A stretch of DNA of 64,000 nt, taken from Ignavibacteria bacterium (GTDB lineage: Bacteria > Bacteroidota > Ignavibacteria > Tepidaquicellales > Tepidaquicellaceae). Within the stretch, counting starts at the first letter, position 1; each line of letters begins with the position of its first letter. The notes below the pieces were generated by a model. That model worked only from the letters and a program-made list of their open reading frames with translations. It was not told where the DNA came from and ran no database searches. The stretch covers positions 708,545-772,544 of the forward strand of contig JADJYU010000003.1 of assembly GCA_016719565.1 (NCBI GenBank), read 5' to 3'. Positions 17,260 to 26,274 of the stretch are shown here, piece by piece. The position numbers and the translations under genes are program-made.

Positions 17260-17542
17260 GAATTATCGGAAAATGATAAAGTGAGTGATAAGTTTTATAT
17301 TTACCAAGATCTGTTTTTTTAAAATTGTTTCCGTCAATATAATATTTTTAAGTATGCTTTTAAATTATGTAATTGATGTGAGATTAATGTAAAATTACTT
17401 CAGACAGAAATATTATTGCAATATGAATCCTGCTTATCAGTATTTAAATTTTTCTGTATATGCAGGTATATCAGAATAAAATTAAATTTTTTAAATGATT
17501 ATATTGATGAGTATTAACACAATTCTCATTAAATTTTTAATC

Positions 17543-20266
17543 ATGTCAAAAAAATACGTATACTATTTCGGAAACGGAAAAGCTGACGGCAAAGCGGAAA
17601 TGAAATCTCTGCTTGGCGGAAAAGGAGCTAATCTTGCGGAGATGACAAACATTAAACTTCCTGTCCCTCCGGGCTTTACAATCACTACGGAAGTCTGCAA
17701 CTATTATTATAAAAACGGAAAAAAATATCCTGCCGAACTTAAGAAACAGGTAGAACTTGCTTTGAAAAAAATTGAAAAGGATTTAAAATGTAAATTCGGA
17801 GATCATAAAAATCCATTGCTGCTTAGCGTCAGATCCGGTGCAAGAGCTTCAATGCCGGGTATGATGGATACTGTTCTTAATCTCGGTCTTAATGATGCCA
17901 GTGTGGCAGGTCTGATCGAAAAAACCGGAAATGAAAGATTTGTATATGATTCATACAGAAGGTTTGTGCAAATGTACGGTGACGTAGTACTCGATCTCAA
18001 ACCAAAAGATAAAAATCAGATAGATCCCTTTGAGGAAATTATTGAAAGAAAGAAAGCGAAAAATAATATTGAGAACGATCTGGACTTTTCTGTTAATGAT
18101 CTTAAAGAACTTGTCATCGAATTCAAAAAAGAAATTAAAAAAGATACGGGAAGAAACTTTCCGGACGATCCGATGGAACAGCTCTGGGGTGCTGTCGGCG
18201 CTGTATTCAGATCATGGAGCAATGACAGGGCGAATGTTTACAGAAAACTGAATAACATCCCTGTTGAATGGGGAACTGCTGTGAATATTCAGGCAATGGT
18301 TTACGGTAACCTCGGAGATACTTCAGGAACCGGTGTTGCATTTACCAGAAATCCGTCAAACGGCGAAGATGAATTTTACGGTGAATATCTTATGAATGCG
18401 CAGGGTGAAGATGTTGTTGCCGGTATTCGTACTCCTCTTCCGATCTCTGATCTCAAAAAAGCTAAGCCGAAGATCTATGCGCAGCTTGATAAAGTCAGAA
18501 GAATTCTCGAGAAGCATTACAAAGATATGATGGATATAGAATTCACAATGCAGGATGAAGTCCTTTATATGCTTCAGTGCCGCGCCGGTAAAAGGACGGG
18601 TTATGCATCAGTTAAGATTGCGGTGGATATGGTAAAAGAAAAACTCATTGATGAAAAGACAGCTGTAATGAGAGTGGATCCCGAACAGCTCAATCAGCTG
18701 CTCAGACCGATATTCAGTACTTCAGAAAAACAGGAAGCTGTTAAAAACGGAAGACTTCTTGCAACAGGTCTTAATGCCGGTCCCGGAGCTGCCTGCGGCA
18801 GAGTTTATTTTAATTCCTTTGACGCCGTGAATGCACACGCAAGAGGCGAACAGGTAATACTCGTTAGAATTGAGACTTCACCGGAGGATATCAGAGGTAT
18901 GAATGCAGCAGAAGGAATACTGACTTCAAGAGGCGGCATGACTTCTCACGCAGCGCTTGTTGCCAGACAGATGGGTAAAGTCTGCGTCGCCGGCTGCGGA
19001 ACTATTGATATTGATTACCTTCTGAAAACTATTACTGTAAAAGGAAAACCTCATGTTGTAAATGAAGGTGATTTTATTTCAATAGACGGATCGACAGGTG
19101 AAGTGATCGTAGGAAAACTTCAGGCAAAGCCTTCAGAAATTCTGCAGGTGCTTATTGACAAAACTCTTAAACCAAAAGATTCCAAACCATTCGGATATTA
19201 TTCAGCATTTATGAAATGGGCTGATAAATTCAGAAGACTTAAGATCAGAACAAATGCAGATCAGCCCGATCAGTGTGAAAATGCGATTGCATTCGGAGCT
19301 GAAGGAATAGGACTTTGCAGGACTGAACATATGTTCTTCGGAGGAGACAGGATAAATGCTGTCAGAGAGATGATACTTGCATACAGTACTGACGGACGAA
19401 AAAAAGCTCTTAATAAAATTCTCCCGTATCAGAGAAAAGACTTTACTGAAATATTCCGTGAGATGGACGGTCTGCCGGTTACAATAAGGACTCTTGATCC
19501 GCCTTTGCATGAATTCCTTCCGCACACGGAAATTGAGATCACAAAACTTGCCGAGCTTATCGGTACAAGAGTTGATGAAATAAAATACAAGCTTAACGCT
19601 TTAAGAGAATTTAACCCCATGCTCGGTCACAGAGGGTGCAGACTTGGTATTTCTTTTCCGGAGATAACGGAAATGCAGGCAAGAGCTATATTTGAAGCCG
19701 CCGCCGCCGTTCTGAAGGAAGGTAAAAAAGTTTATCCGGAAATAATGATCCCGCTTATCGGGCATGAAAAGGAATTTACAGAGCAGGAAAAAATTATCAG
19801 AGATACAGCTGACATGGTAATGAAAGAAAAGAAAATTAAATTCAAATATAAGGTCGGCACAATGATCGAAATCCCGAGAGCAGCACTCGTAGCAGGTAAA
19901 ATCGCGAAATATGCTGAGTTCTTTTCTTTCGGAACAAACGATCTTACTCAGATGACTTTTGGAATTTCAAGAGATGATGCAGGTTCATTTCTTCCGGAAT
20001 ACAGGGAAAAGGAAATTCTTAAGCGGGATCCTTTTGAATCTATCGACGTGGATGGCGTGGGTATGCTTATGGAGTTTGCAGTCAGAAAAGGAAGAGAAAC
20101 CCGTCCTGATATAAAACTTGGTATTTGCGGTGAACACGGCGGTGAACCTGACTCTATTAAATTTTGTAATGACCTCGGTCTTGAGTACGTAAGCTGTTCC
20201 CCTTTCAGAGTGCCAATTGCAAGACTCGCCGCAGCAAGAGCGGAAATCGAAGCAACGAAAAAATAG
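17543..20266 (+). CDS. ppdK: Pyruvate, phosphate dikinase
   Basis: This 907-residue enzyme interconverts pyruvate + ATP + Pi and PEP + AMP + PPi. Its three domains are in order: the N-terminal ATP-grasp (LLGGKGANLAEM, LLSVRSGARASMPGMMDTVLNLG), the phospho-His swivel domain with His469 in GGMTSHAALVARQMGK, and the PEP/pyruvate TIM barrel with Cys862 in GICGEHGGEP. I chose ATG 17543 (MSKKYVYYFG) because the family begins there; an in-frame ATG 48 bp upstream only adds a hydrophobic leader with no homology. The regulatory Thr two residues before the His is conserved (MTSH), but no PPDK regulatory protein is nearby. Confidence 0.95.
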   Translation: MSKKYVYYFGNGKADGKAEMKSLLGGKGANLAEMTNIKLPVPPGFTITTEVCNYYYKNGKKYPAELKKQVELALKKIEKDLKCKFGDHKNPLLLSVRSGARASMPGMMDTVLNLGLNDASVAGLIEKTGNERFVYDSYRRFVQMYGDVVLDLKPKDKNQIDPFEEIIERKKAKNNIENDLDFSVNDLKELVIEFKKEIKKDTGRNFPDDPMEQLWGAVGAVFRSWSNDRANVYRKLNNIPVEWGTAVNIQAMVYGNLGDTSGTGVAFTRNPSNGEDEFYGEYLMNAQGEDVVAGIRTPLPISDLKKAKPKIYAQLDKVRRILEKHYKDMMDIEFTMQDEVLYMLQCRAGKRTGYASVKIAVDMVKEKLIDEKTAVMRVDPEQLNQLLRPIFSTSEKQEAVKNGRLLATGLNAGPGAACGRVYFNSFDAVNAHARGEQVILVRIETSPEDIRGMNAAEGILTSRGGMTSHAALVARQMGKVCVAGCGTIDIDYLLKTITVKGKPHVVNEGDFISIDGSTGEVIVGKLQAKPSEILQVLIDKTLKPKDSKPFGYYSAFMKWADKFRRLKIRTNADQPDQCENAIAFGAEGIGLCRTEHMFFGGDRINAVREMILAYSTDGRKKALNKILPYQRKDFTEIFREMDGLPVTIRTLDPPLHEFLPHTEIEITKLAELIGTRVDEIKYKLNALREFNPMLGHRGCRLGISFPEITEMQARAIFEAAAAVLKEGKKVYPEIMIPLIGHEKEFTEQEKIIRDTADMVMKEKKIKFKYKVGTMIEIPRAALVAGKIAKYAEFFSFGTNDLTQMTFGISRDDAGSFLPEYREKEILKRDPFESIDVDGVGMLMEFAVRKGRETRPDIKLGICGEHGGEPDSIKFCNDLGLEYVSCSPFRVPIARLAAARAEIEATKK

Positions 20267-20354
20267 CTGTTATATATTTCACTCGTCAGAGTTTGTGGTT
20301 AATTACTATTTACCGCGAAGTCACGAAGACACTAAGGAAAAATGTTTTTCCCCC

Positions 20355-20438
20355 GGCAGAGTCTCCGGTGCTCTTCCGGGACTCTGACGAAAATGTTTCC
20401 CCAGGCAGAGTCTCCGGTGCTCTTCCGGGACTCTGACG
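20355..20438. repeat. Two stand-alone hairpin-A repeats downstream of ppdK
   Basis: Two nearly identical 35-bp hairpins (20355-20389 and 20404-20438) begin with GGCAGAGTC and end with GACTCTGACG. They are 49 bp apart and precede the 147-bp array, which begins with the same hairpin. The arms pair with one mismatch. They lack the partner hairpin B and the leader segment. Confidence 0.75.
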
Positions 20439-20459
20439 AAATTGATTATACTTTCCCCC

Positions 20460-21036
20460 GGCAGAGTCTCCGGTGCTCTTCCGGGACTCTGACGAAAACA
20501 GACTTTCCTTCACGGCGGAGTCCCAAAGAGCGGGAGACTCCGCCGGGGAGAATAAAGCAAATAGATTTTAATTAATACATAAACAAATTAATATATTCTT
20601 TCCCCCGGCAGAGTCTCCGGTGCATTTCCGGGACTCTGACGAAAACAGACTTTCCTTCACGGCGGAGTCCCAAAGAGCGGGAGACTCCGCCGGGGAGAAT
20701 AAAGCAAATAGATTTTAATTAATACATAAACAAATTAATATATTCTTTCCCCCGGCAGAGTCTCCGGTGCTCTTCCGGGACTCTGACGAAAACAGACTTT
20801 CCTTCACGGCGGAGTTCCAAAGAGCGGGAGAATCCGCCGGGGAGAATAAACCAAATAGATTTTAATTAATACATAAACAAATTAATATATTCTTTCCCCC
20901 GGCAGAGTCTCCGGTGCTCTTCCGGGACTCTGACGAAAACAGACTTTCCCTCCTTCACGGCGGAGTTCCAAAGAGCGGGAGAATCCGCCGGGAGAATAAA
21001 CCAAATAGATTTTAATTAATACATAAACAAATTAAT
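20460..21036. repeat. Tandem array of four 147-bp units: hairpin A, inverted hairpin B, gene leader
   Basis: Units start at 20460, 20607, 20754 and 20901, exactly 147 bp apart. Each has hairpin A (GGCAGAGTC...GACTCTGAC), a short spacer, hairpin B (GGCGGAGTC...GACTCCGCC, 9-bp perfect arms; 20514-20544 in unit 1) and an AT-rich leader of about 45 bp. A and B are the same palindrome family in opposite orientation, as in BIMEs. The last leader runs directly into the ATG of the 155-residue protein at 21037, so the unit is a duplicated copy of that gene's own upstream region. Small differences (4-bp insertion near 20949) mark unit 4. Confidence 0.9.
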
Positions 21037-21504
21037 ATGTCAATAGAAGAAAAACCTGCCACTATCATTGAACAGGTAAAAGAAACTGTAACAGTAGTTA
21101 CGGAAAAAATTACTGAAGTAAAAGAAACAATCATTGACGAAGAAATTATTTCCGAGTATAAACTAATGGGCTCTGATGCAGCGCAGAATATACTGCAGCA
21201 GTTAAATGAATCTGCATCTGTAATTACTCGGTCAGGTTTCATTATGAAAAATATTACCATTGGTTTGGGAATCCCGCCTGCTATTGAAATCACATTTAAC
21301 TATTCTAATGAAATAAGCGACTCAGAAAGAGAGAAACTCCTGACTCAGTCCGCAGAAAAGAAAATTCTCAGCCTGGTACTAAAAGCTCTCTTCAAAGCAA
21401 ATGATATGTATAAGAAAGTGAAAATAGGAAATTTCAAGCTCGAAAGTGTAATGATCACAATTGGTCTCATTCCTGATATTAATATTAATCTGGTTTCAGA
21501 ATAG
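21037..21504 (+). CDS. Hypothetical 155-residue protein behind the hairpin-leader array
   Basis: This protein is not recognised. The first 42 residues are rich in Val, Thr, Glu and Lys with a repeated TEKITEVKETI pattern, probably a helix or coiled coil. The rest is a compact alpha/beta stretch (NITIGLGIPPAIEITFNY near the middle, MITIGLIPDININ at the end) with two similar glycine-bearing strands, suggesting an internal duplication. There is no signal peptide or membrane segment. The start is set by the leader, whose three upstream copies match up to the AT of the ATG. Its expression could be affected by the array. Confidence 0.65.
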   Translation: MSIEEKPATIIEQVKETVTVVTEKITEVKETIIDEEIISEYKLMGSDAAQNILQQLNESASVITRSGFIMKNITIGLGIPPAIEITFNYSNEISDSEREKLLTQSAEKKILSLVLKALFKANDMYKKVKIGNFKLESVMITIGLIPDININLVSE

Positions 21505-21512
21505 CGTTAAAT

Positions 21513-21706
21513 AATAATCTTACTATTTTTTATTCGAAGGAAAGAGTTTGTAATATTTTTTCCCCCGTCAGAGTCTCCGGTGCATTTCCGGGACTCTGAC
21601 GAAAACAGACTTTACTTCCCGGCGGAGTCCCAAAGAGCGGGAGACTCCGCCGGAGAAAATAATCTTACTATTTTTCATTCGAAGGAAAGAGTTTGTAATA
21701 TTTTTT
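21513..21706. repeat. Hairpin A/B pair bracketed by 49-bp direct repeats
   Basis: A 49-bp sequence at 21513-21561 recurs at 21658-21706 with one mismatch (period 145 bp). Between the copies lie hairpin A (here with perfect CGTCAGAGTC/GACTCTGACG arms) and hairpin B. The downstream direct repeat belongs to the leader of the hydroxyacid oxidase gene at 21737. The arrangement and period match the array 500 bp upstream, but with different leader sequence. Confidence 0.85.
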
Positions 21707-21736
21707 GAACAATAAAAATCCTTTTAAGAAATAAAT

Positions 21737-22819
21737 ATGGATCCTGTAACTATTAGTGATATTGAAGAAATTGCATTTGAGAAACTTGATAAAAATGCAT
21801 TCGACTACTATTCCAGCGGAGCCGATGATGAGATCACGCTTAAAGAAAACTGTAATGCATTTAATAAAATTTTTCTTAAATACAGAGTCCTTGTAGATGT
21901 AAGTAAAAGAGATATGTCTGCTGCAGTTCTCGGTCATAAAATATCTGTACCTTTTTTAATAGCTCCTACTGCTTTTCATAAAATGTCGCATCCTGACGGA
22001 GAGACTGCAGTTGCAAAAGCTGCAGGAAAAGCCGGTACTGTTATGATATTAAGCACTCTTGCTAATTCATCCGTTGAAGAAGTTACGGAAGCAGCTTCAG
22101 GACCGGTTTGGTTTCAGTTATATGTTTTTAAAGACAGGGAAATTACACGCGACCTTATAAAAAGGGCAGAAGCAGCGGGCGTAAGGGCGATTGTACTGAC
22201 AGTTGACGCTCCTTTATTAGGACAAAGAGTAAGGGATGTAAAAAATAAATTTGATCTGCCTTCAGGTCTCACAGTTAAAAATCTTGAAAAGAATTTTAAA
22301 GAAGATCTTATTATAAATAAAAATGATTCAGGTCTGGCCTCTTATGTAAAAGAAAATCTTGACGCCTCACTTAACTGGAATGATCTCAGCTGGATCAGAT
22401 CCGTTACAAATCTTCCGCTGATCTTAAAAGGAAGTGCCTGCAGCGAAGATGCCATCCTGGCAGCCGAGCATAAAGTCGAAGGAATTGTCGTTTCCAATCA
22501 CGGCGGCAGACAGCTTGATACCTGCAGAGCTACAATCGATGTGCTGCCTGAAGTGGCTGAAGCAGTAAAAGGTAAAACTGAAATTTATCTCGACGGCGGG
22601 ATCAGGAGAGGAACAGACATTTTAAAATCAATTGCGCTCGGAGCTGATGCAGTGCTGATCGGAAGACCTGTTATATGGGGACTCGCTTATAACGGAGAAA
22701 ACGGCGTTACTGATGTGCTGAATATTCTCAGAAAAGAACTGGATCTTGCTATGGCTCTCTGCGGCTGCACTGATCTGAAAAATATTACCAAAGATATTAT
22801 TGTCCGAAACTTACATTAA
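21737..22819 (+). CDS. FMN-dependent alpha-hydroxyacid oxidase/dehydrogenase
   Basis: This 360-residue TIM-barrel flavoprotein of the glycolate oxidase/lactate oxidase/LldD family oxidises 2-hydroxyacids to 2-ketoacids. Active-site residues are conserved: Tyr24 (DYYSSGADDEITL), Tyr129 (QLYV), Asp157 (TVDAP), Lys231 (LILKG), His255 and Arg258 (SNHGGRQLD). It has no long membrane-binding insertion, so it is more like soluble oxidases than membrane LldD. The substrate (lactate, glycolate or other) cannot be decided. Its 3' end overlaps the convergent DUF481 gene by 23 bp. Confidence 0.9.
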   Translation: MDPVTISDIEEIAFEKLDKNAFDYYSSGADDEITLKENCNAFNKIFLKYRVLVDVSKRDMSAAVLGHKISVPFLIAPTAFHKMSHPDGETAVAKAAGKAGTVMILSTLANSSVEEVTEAASGPVWFQLYVFKDREITRDLIKRAEAAGVRAIVLTVDAPLLGQRVRDVKNKFDLPSGLTVKNLEKNFKEDLIINKNDSGLASYVKENLDASLNWNDLSWIRSVTNLPLILKGSACSEDAILAAEHKVEGIVVSNHGGRQLDTCRATIDVLPEVAEAVKGKTEIYLDGGIRRGTDILKSIALGADAVLIGRPVIWGLAYNGENGVTDVLNILRKELDLAMALCGCTDLKNITKDIIVRNLH

Positions 22820-23546
22820 CTCCGAATGTAAGTTTGTTGTCCGCTCTCATTCTTCCTACTGAAACTACATCTTCAAAAGTATATAAATAATTTGCGGTCA
22901 GTGAAACACTTGATAGTATAGGCATTTTCAATCCCGAATCAACTCTGAAATTCGCCCGCGAAAAATTATTAAAAACCGGCTGATAAAATGCAGTAACATT
23001 AAACATCAGTCTGTCCTTTACTATATTCTGCTTAGTCCTTATCCTTAAAGAAAATCTCATATTTTCCTGATCATAGTTTCCCGGTTTCTGCGCTAGCTTT
23101 TCATAATCATAAATTAAAGCCAGTGATATTGATGTTTTGTGATCTTCATTTTCAACAGCAACATACTTAACCCCTCCGCCGGATTGTGATCTCAAATCAA
23201 TTCCTTTTGCAAAACTGTAGTTAAGATACTGCAATATAAACGGGGAAAATTTATTTTTGTAAAACAGATCGGCGGTAAAAGAAGCGATCATTTCATTATC
23301 ATCTTTCCTTCCTCTGTTCTCACCGTAACCATAAGACGCCAGTATAATTGTTTCAAGATACCTGTCTGCGCGCGTTATGCTTCCTTTACCATGTATATAA
23401 AATTTTCTGGTATTTCCGCTCTGATAAAGTCCTTCGACCGATAATGAACCCGACCATTCCGGTACACTGGCATTATTGGTCTGTGATATAATGGTCCCGG
23501 GCTGAAACAGGATCAGTATAAATAAAACCGGTAAAAATTTTGTCAA
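22797..23546 (-). CDS. DUF481 outer-membrane beta-barrel protein
   Basis: This 249-residue protein has an N-terminal signal peptide (about 1-21, ending near IISQ). It then shows alternating beta-strands with the DUF481 pattern: WSGSLSVEGLYQSGNTRKF at the start, mid-strand SGGGVKYV, and a terminal strand ending in F-G-Q (FGVNVSFGQ), consistent with outer-membrane insertion. E. coli YdiY is a known family member of unclear function. It converges with and overlaps the hydroxyacid oxidase gene. Confidence 0.82.
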   Translation of the reverse strand: MTKFLPVLFILILFQPGTIISQTNNASVPEWSGSLSVEGLYQSGNTRKFYIHGKGSITRADRYLETIILASYGYGENRGRKDDNEMIASFTADLFYKNKFSPFILQYLNYSFAKGIDLRSQSGGGVKYVAVENEDHKTSISLALIYDYEKLAQKPGNYDQENMRFSLRIRTKQNIVKDRLMFNVTAFYQPVFNNFSRANFRVDSGLKMPILSSVSLTANYLYTFEDVVSVGRMRADNKLTFGVNVSFGQ

Positions 23547-23640
23547 AGTAATTTCAGATTAATTTGTTACAAAAATACGAATACTTATTTACATTAAAAA
23601 ATGTACAAAACCGGTTCATGCTTTTAAAAATTAAAGTAAA

Positions 23641-23676
23641 TTAAAAAACCCCGTAAAACAATGTTCTACAGGGTTT
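23641..23676 (-). terminator. Rho-independent terminator
   Basis: Arms at 23647-23655 and 23667-23675 form a 9-bp stem (one G-U pair), followed on the minus strand by TTTTTAA. It terminates the 120-residue exported protein gene 21 bp after its stop. Confidence 0.75.
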
Positions 23677-23696
23677 GAGGGTTGTTATAATTTAAT

Positions 23697-24059
23697 TTAA
23701 TTCTTGTAATCTATGTCATACTTAAAAACCTTGTTGACATAATCAGGACTTGTCCAGAGATTTAGCGAATTAAGCTTTGAATTAACATTTGAGATCAGGT
23801 TTTCATTTAAACCTTTTAATCCGGCAAACATTATCCTTCCGTTTTTATCAACAACTGTGTAAACTGTGACTTTACCACAGAGATCTTTGGTATCATATTT
23901 CAGTAACGGTGTTTCAAGCGCTTCCCTTATTTCCTGTACGATTTGTGCGCTCAGATCTGTCGATTTATCACCATCTGCTCCGTCTGCTTTTAAAACAGAG
24001 ACCGATAGTGACATTATCATTGCTGATGAAAGCAATAAATATGTAAATAGTTTTTTCAT
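23697..24059 (-). CDS. Small exported protein of unknown function
   Basis: This 120-residue protein has a clear signal peptide (MKKLFTYLLLSSAMIMSLSV, cleavage near residue 25). The mature part has VTVYTVVDKNGRIMFAGLKG and a C-terminal KVFKYDIDYKN, reminiscent of TonB-C-like or energy-transducer-like small periplasmic domains, but this resemblance is weak. It has its own terminator and lies 90 bp downstream of the M48 protease gene. Confidence 0.7.
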   Translation of the reverse strand: MKKLFTYLLLSSAMIMSLSVSVLKADGADGDKSTDLSAQIVQEIREALETPLLKYDTKDLCGKVTVYTVVDKNGRIMFAGLKGLNENLISNVNSKLNSLNLWTSPDYVNKVFKYDIDYKN

Positions 24060-24149
24060 TTCTTTACTCCTTATTTTAAATTGGTTTGTAATTGGGACGG
24101 ACAGCTTATTGTTCGGATTTAAAATGTGTTTGTTTCAGCCGGAATTTTA

Positions 24150-25793
24150 TCAGACGAAAAGAAGAGTTGTAAAGAATTGAAATGACAATATAGCAGTGAG
24201 AAATATGATCACAATTAATATTCCCTCAAATAATCCAAGTAATACCGGAACCGAGTAATCTACTTTGTATTCATTATTGATCTTACTGTCCATCCAGAAA
24301 TAGTGAAAGTAATTTATCACAAAAAATCCAACGAATGTAATTACAAATACAAACGGCACTGATAATAAATTTTTAAAATGAAGCACATTGAATCCATACA
24401 AAGGCAGCAGCATGTAACCGCACACTATTCCGATTGATGCTGTAAGTGAAAGTCTGATGATCGCAGGCAGTACAGATATTTTGTTTTCTGCATACTTATT
24501 GAATATATGAATTTTATCGATCTGAAAGAAAAATGACTTCCGCATTAAGCTTCCGCAAAAAAGTAAAAACAGCGCCATGAATATTGTGCCGAATAATAGT
24601 TCAATATATACAAGCATCAGATGAACATACTCATTCAGAAAACCTTTCAAAAGGAAAAGCATTGAATAGCCGGTAATTGTAAATATCATCAGAAGTAATG
24701 AGAGCCCGTAAATAAACGCTCCCGCAAAGAATATATATGAGACTAATGTGTTAATGAATAATAATTTTTCCGAGGGTCTGAATATCTTTACAGGATCGGC
24801 AAGCGTTTCATATCTCAATTTTAACGACGGATGAAAACCTGATAACTTTTCAAACAAATTCTGCGCGGTAACTTTCTCACCGGCTTTCTTAAAATAACTG
24901 ATCATTGTATCAGCAGATTTTAATGAAGCTGCTCTCAGGTCTGCATAATATTCACGGCTTCGTATCAGCATCCTGAATATCACAAACAGTAAAATAAGCA
25001 GCACGGCTACCTGAAGAAACAGATTCAGATAAACTGATATTTTACCCATCAGACTTAACACAGTAAAATCATTGCTGATGATCCTGCCGGTTATATTTTT
25101 TATCAGAGCGTAAAACATAACTGCAGATGCAGTGATCAGCGTAATGAGGAAAGGTGTTTTCAAAAATGATTCTGCAAAGTATGTCTTTCCTATGTCTTTG
25201 TTTTTGATATGTGAATATTCGTGAAGAATAATATTTTCAAACATGTCATAATTTTTCTTTAACATGATTTTCACAAGTCCCCTGCCCGCCTTGAGATAAA
25301 TCTTATTTCCGGCTCCGAATACCTGCGCACTGAAATCCTTTATGTTCCCGTTCACATAATAATTTAGATTTAATGTTAAACCGGATTTTTTCTTAAGCGC
25401 ATTGAGCGTTTCAAGGACTTCAGTATCTGAGATCAAAGTCAGATTGTTTTGTCTGATGATCTTAGCCGGTTTTCTTCTGTAAATAAAATATGATAAACCG
25501 AATATAAATATCACAAATGAAAACTGAATTGCGATCGGCTTTATAAAAAGTAATGCGTTCCTGTAAAATTCATCCGGGGAAGTGCTGAATACTTTGTCAA
25601 CATCATAAAATTCCGTGAGGGGAATTATCGATAACGGGGAAGATTCAGTTTCAAATAAAAAGGAAGGGATGTAATTGCCGATAATTATTGTAATACCTGT
25701 AACTGCAAGCAGAAACAACCGGAATATATTGTCCGTCTCAGGCGGATATTCAAATACTTCGCCGTAAGTTAGTGTTGTTTTCTTTTTATCCAA
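24150..25793 (-). CDS. M48-family integral-membrane zinc metalloprotease
   Basis: This 547-residue multi-spanning membrane protein has the zinc motif HEYSH (His191, Glu192, His195) after two N-terminal hydrophobic helices. A downstream REYYADLRAAS stretch provides the third zinc ligand region as in HtpX/Ste24. Further hydrophobic segments follow to the C-terminus (about 8-10 in all). It is longer than HtpX (about 290) and unlike BlaR1 lacks a penicillin-binding domain. It lies 4 nt after the 148-residue protein gene on the same strand, so the two are probably translated together. Confidence 0.83.
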   Translation of the reverse strand: MDKKKTTLTYGEVFEYPPETDNIFRLFLLAVTGITIIIGNYIPSFLFETESSPLSIIPLTEFYDVDKVFSTSPDEFYRNALLFIKPIAIQFSFVIFIFGLSYFIYRRKPAKIIRQNNLTLISDTEVLETLNALKKKSGLTLNLNYYVNGNIKDFSAQVFGAGNKIYLKAGRGLVKIMLKKNYDMFENIILHEYSHIKNKDIGKTYFAESFLKTPFLITLITASAVMFYALIKNITGRIISNDFTVLSLMGKISVYLNLFLQVAVLLILLFVIFRMLIRSREYYADLRAASLKSADTMISYFKKAGEKVTAQNLFEKLSGFHPSLKLRYETLADPVKIFRPSEKLLFINTLVSYIFFAGAFIYGLSLLLMIFTITGYSMLFLLKGFLNEYVHLMLVYIELLFGTIFMALFLLFCGSLMRKSFFFQIDKIHIFNKYAENKISVLPAIIRLSLTASIGIVCGYMLLPLYGFNVLHFKNLLSVPFVFVITFVGFFVINYFHYFWMDSKINNEYKVDYSVPVLLGLFEGILIVIIFLTAILSFQFFTTLLFV

Positions 25794-25797
25794 AATA

Positions 25798-26244
25798 TTA
25801 CTTTCCTAATACAAAGGAAGATATCAGAGAGTCACGTATCTTTAAAGCTGTCTTTTCATTTACATCAATTTCCCTTAGTTTATTATCGATCAGTCCCGTT
25901 ATCTTCTCAAGTTGTTCCTTCGACAATGTGAGATTGTCCTCAGGCTGTTTTTTCTTTTTGGAAAAATATCCTTTCAGCTTTTCTTTAATAGTATCATTCA
26001 TCTGATCCTTTGCAACTTTTACAACATCAGTAAGAAGATAAGTAACGATCCCGGAAACCAGCGTCATTACTACAGGCGTCGCCAGTTCTCCGAATTCCAC
26101 AAACCCGAATCCGAGCTGCGCATCCTTATCTGTTACGTCTCTTTTAAAATGCGCATCGGAAAGTTCATCGAAGTATTCAAGTTCGTCAGGCGATATGTCT
26201 TCTATCAATTCTCTGGAAATTTCTTTAGTTATTTCTTCAGTCAT
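25798..26244 (-). CDS. Hypothetical protein paired with the M48 protease
   Basis: This is a 148-residue protein of unknown family. Residues 1-45 are acidic; one hydrophobic segment (about 54-71, PVVMTLVSGIVTYLLTDV) could be a membrane helix, followed by a basic stretch (GYFSKKKKQ) and an amphipathic C-terminal helix. Its stop lies 4 nt before the protease start, so it may regulate, anchor or be a substrate of that protease. That role is inferred only from coupling. Confidence 0.65.
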   Translation of the reverse strand: MTEEITKEISRELIEDISPDELEYFDELSDAHFKRDVTDKDAQLGFGFVEFGELATPVVMTLVSGIVTYLLTDVVKVAKDQMNDTIKEKLKGYFSKKKKQPEDNLTLSKEQLEKITGLIDNKLREIDVNEKTALKIRDSLISSFVLGK

Positions 26245-26274
26245 GATATTGTATTTTTTGTTTATAAATTTGTC

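Noticed and set aside
17495..17542. Earlier ATG for ppdK
   Set aside because: It adds a hydrophobic leader of 16 residues not found in cytosolic PPDK; the family N-terminus is at MSKKYVYYFG.
20310..20575. Overlapping ORFs on both strands across the hairpins
   Set aside because: Repetitive translations of the hairpin units (SLRCSSGTLT-type repeats); not genes.
20355..21036. Regular repeats suggestive of a CRISPR array
   Set aside because: The intervals between hairpins are themselves repeated rather than unique spacers, the period is 147 bp, and no cas gene is present. It is a tandem duplication of hairpins plus a gene leader.
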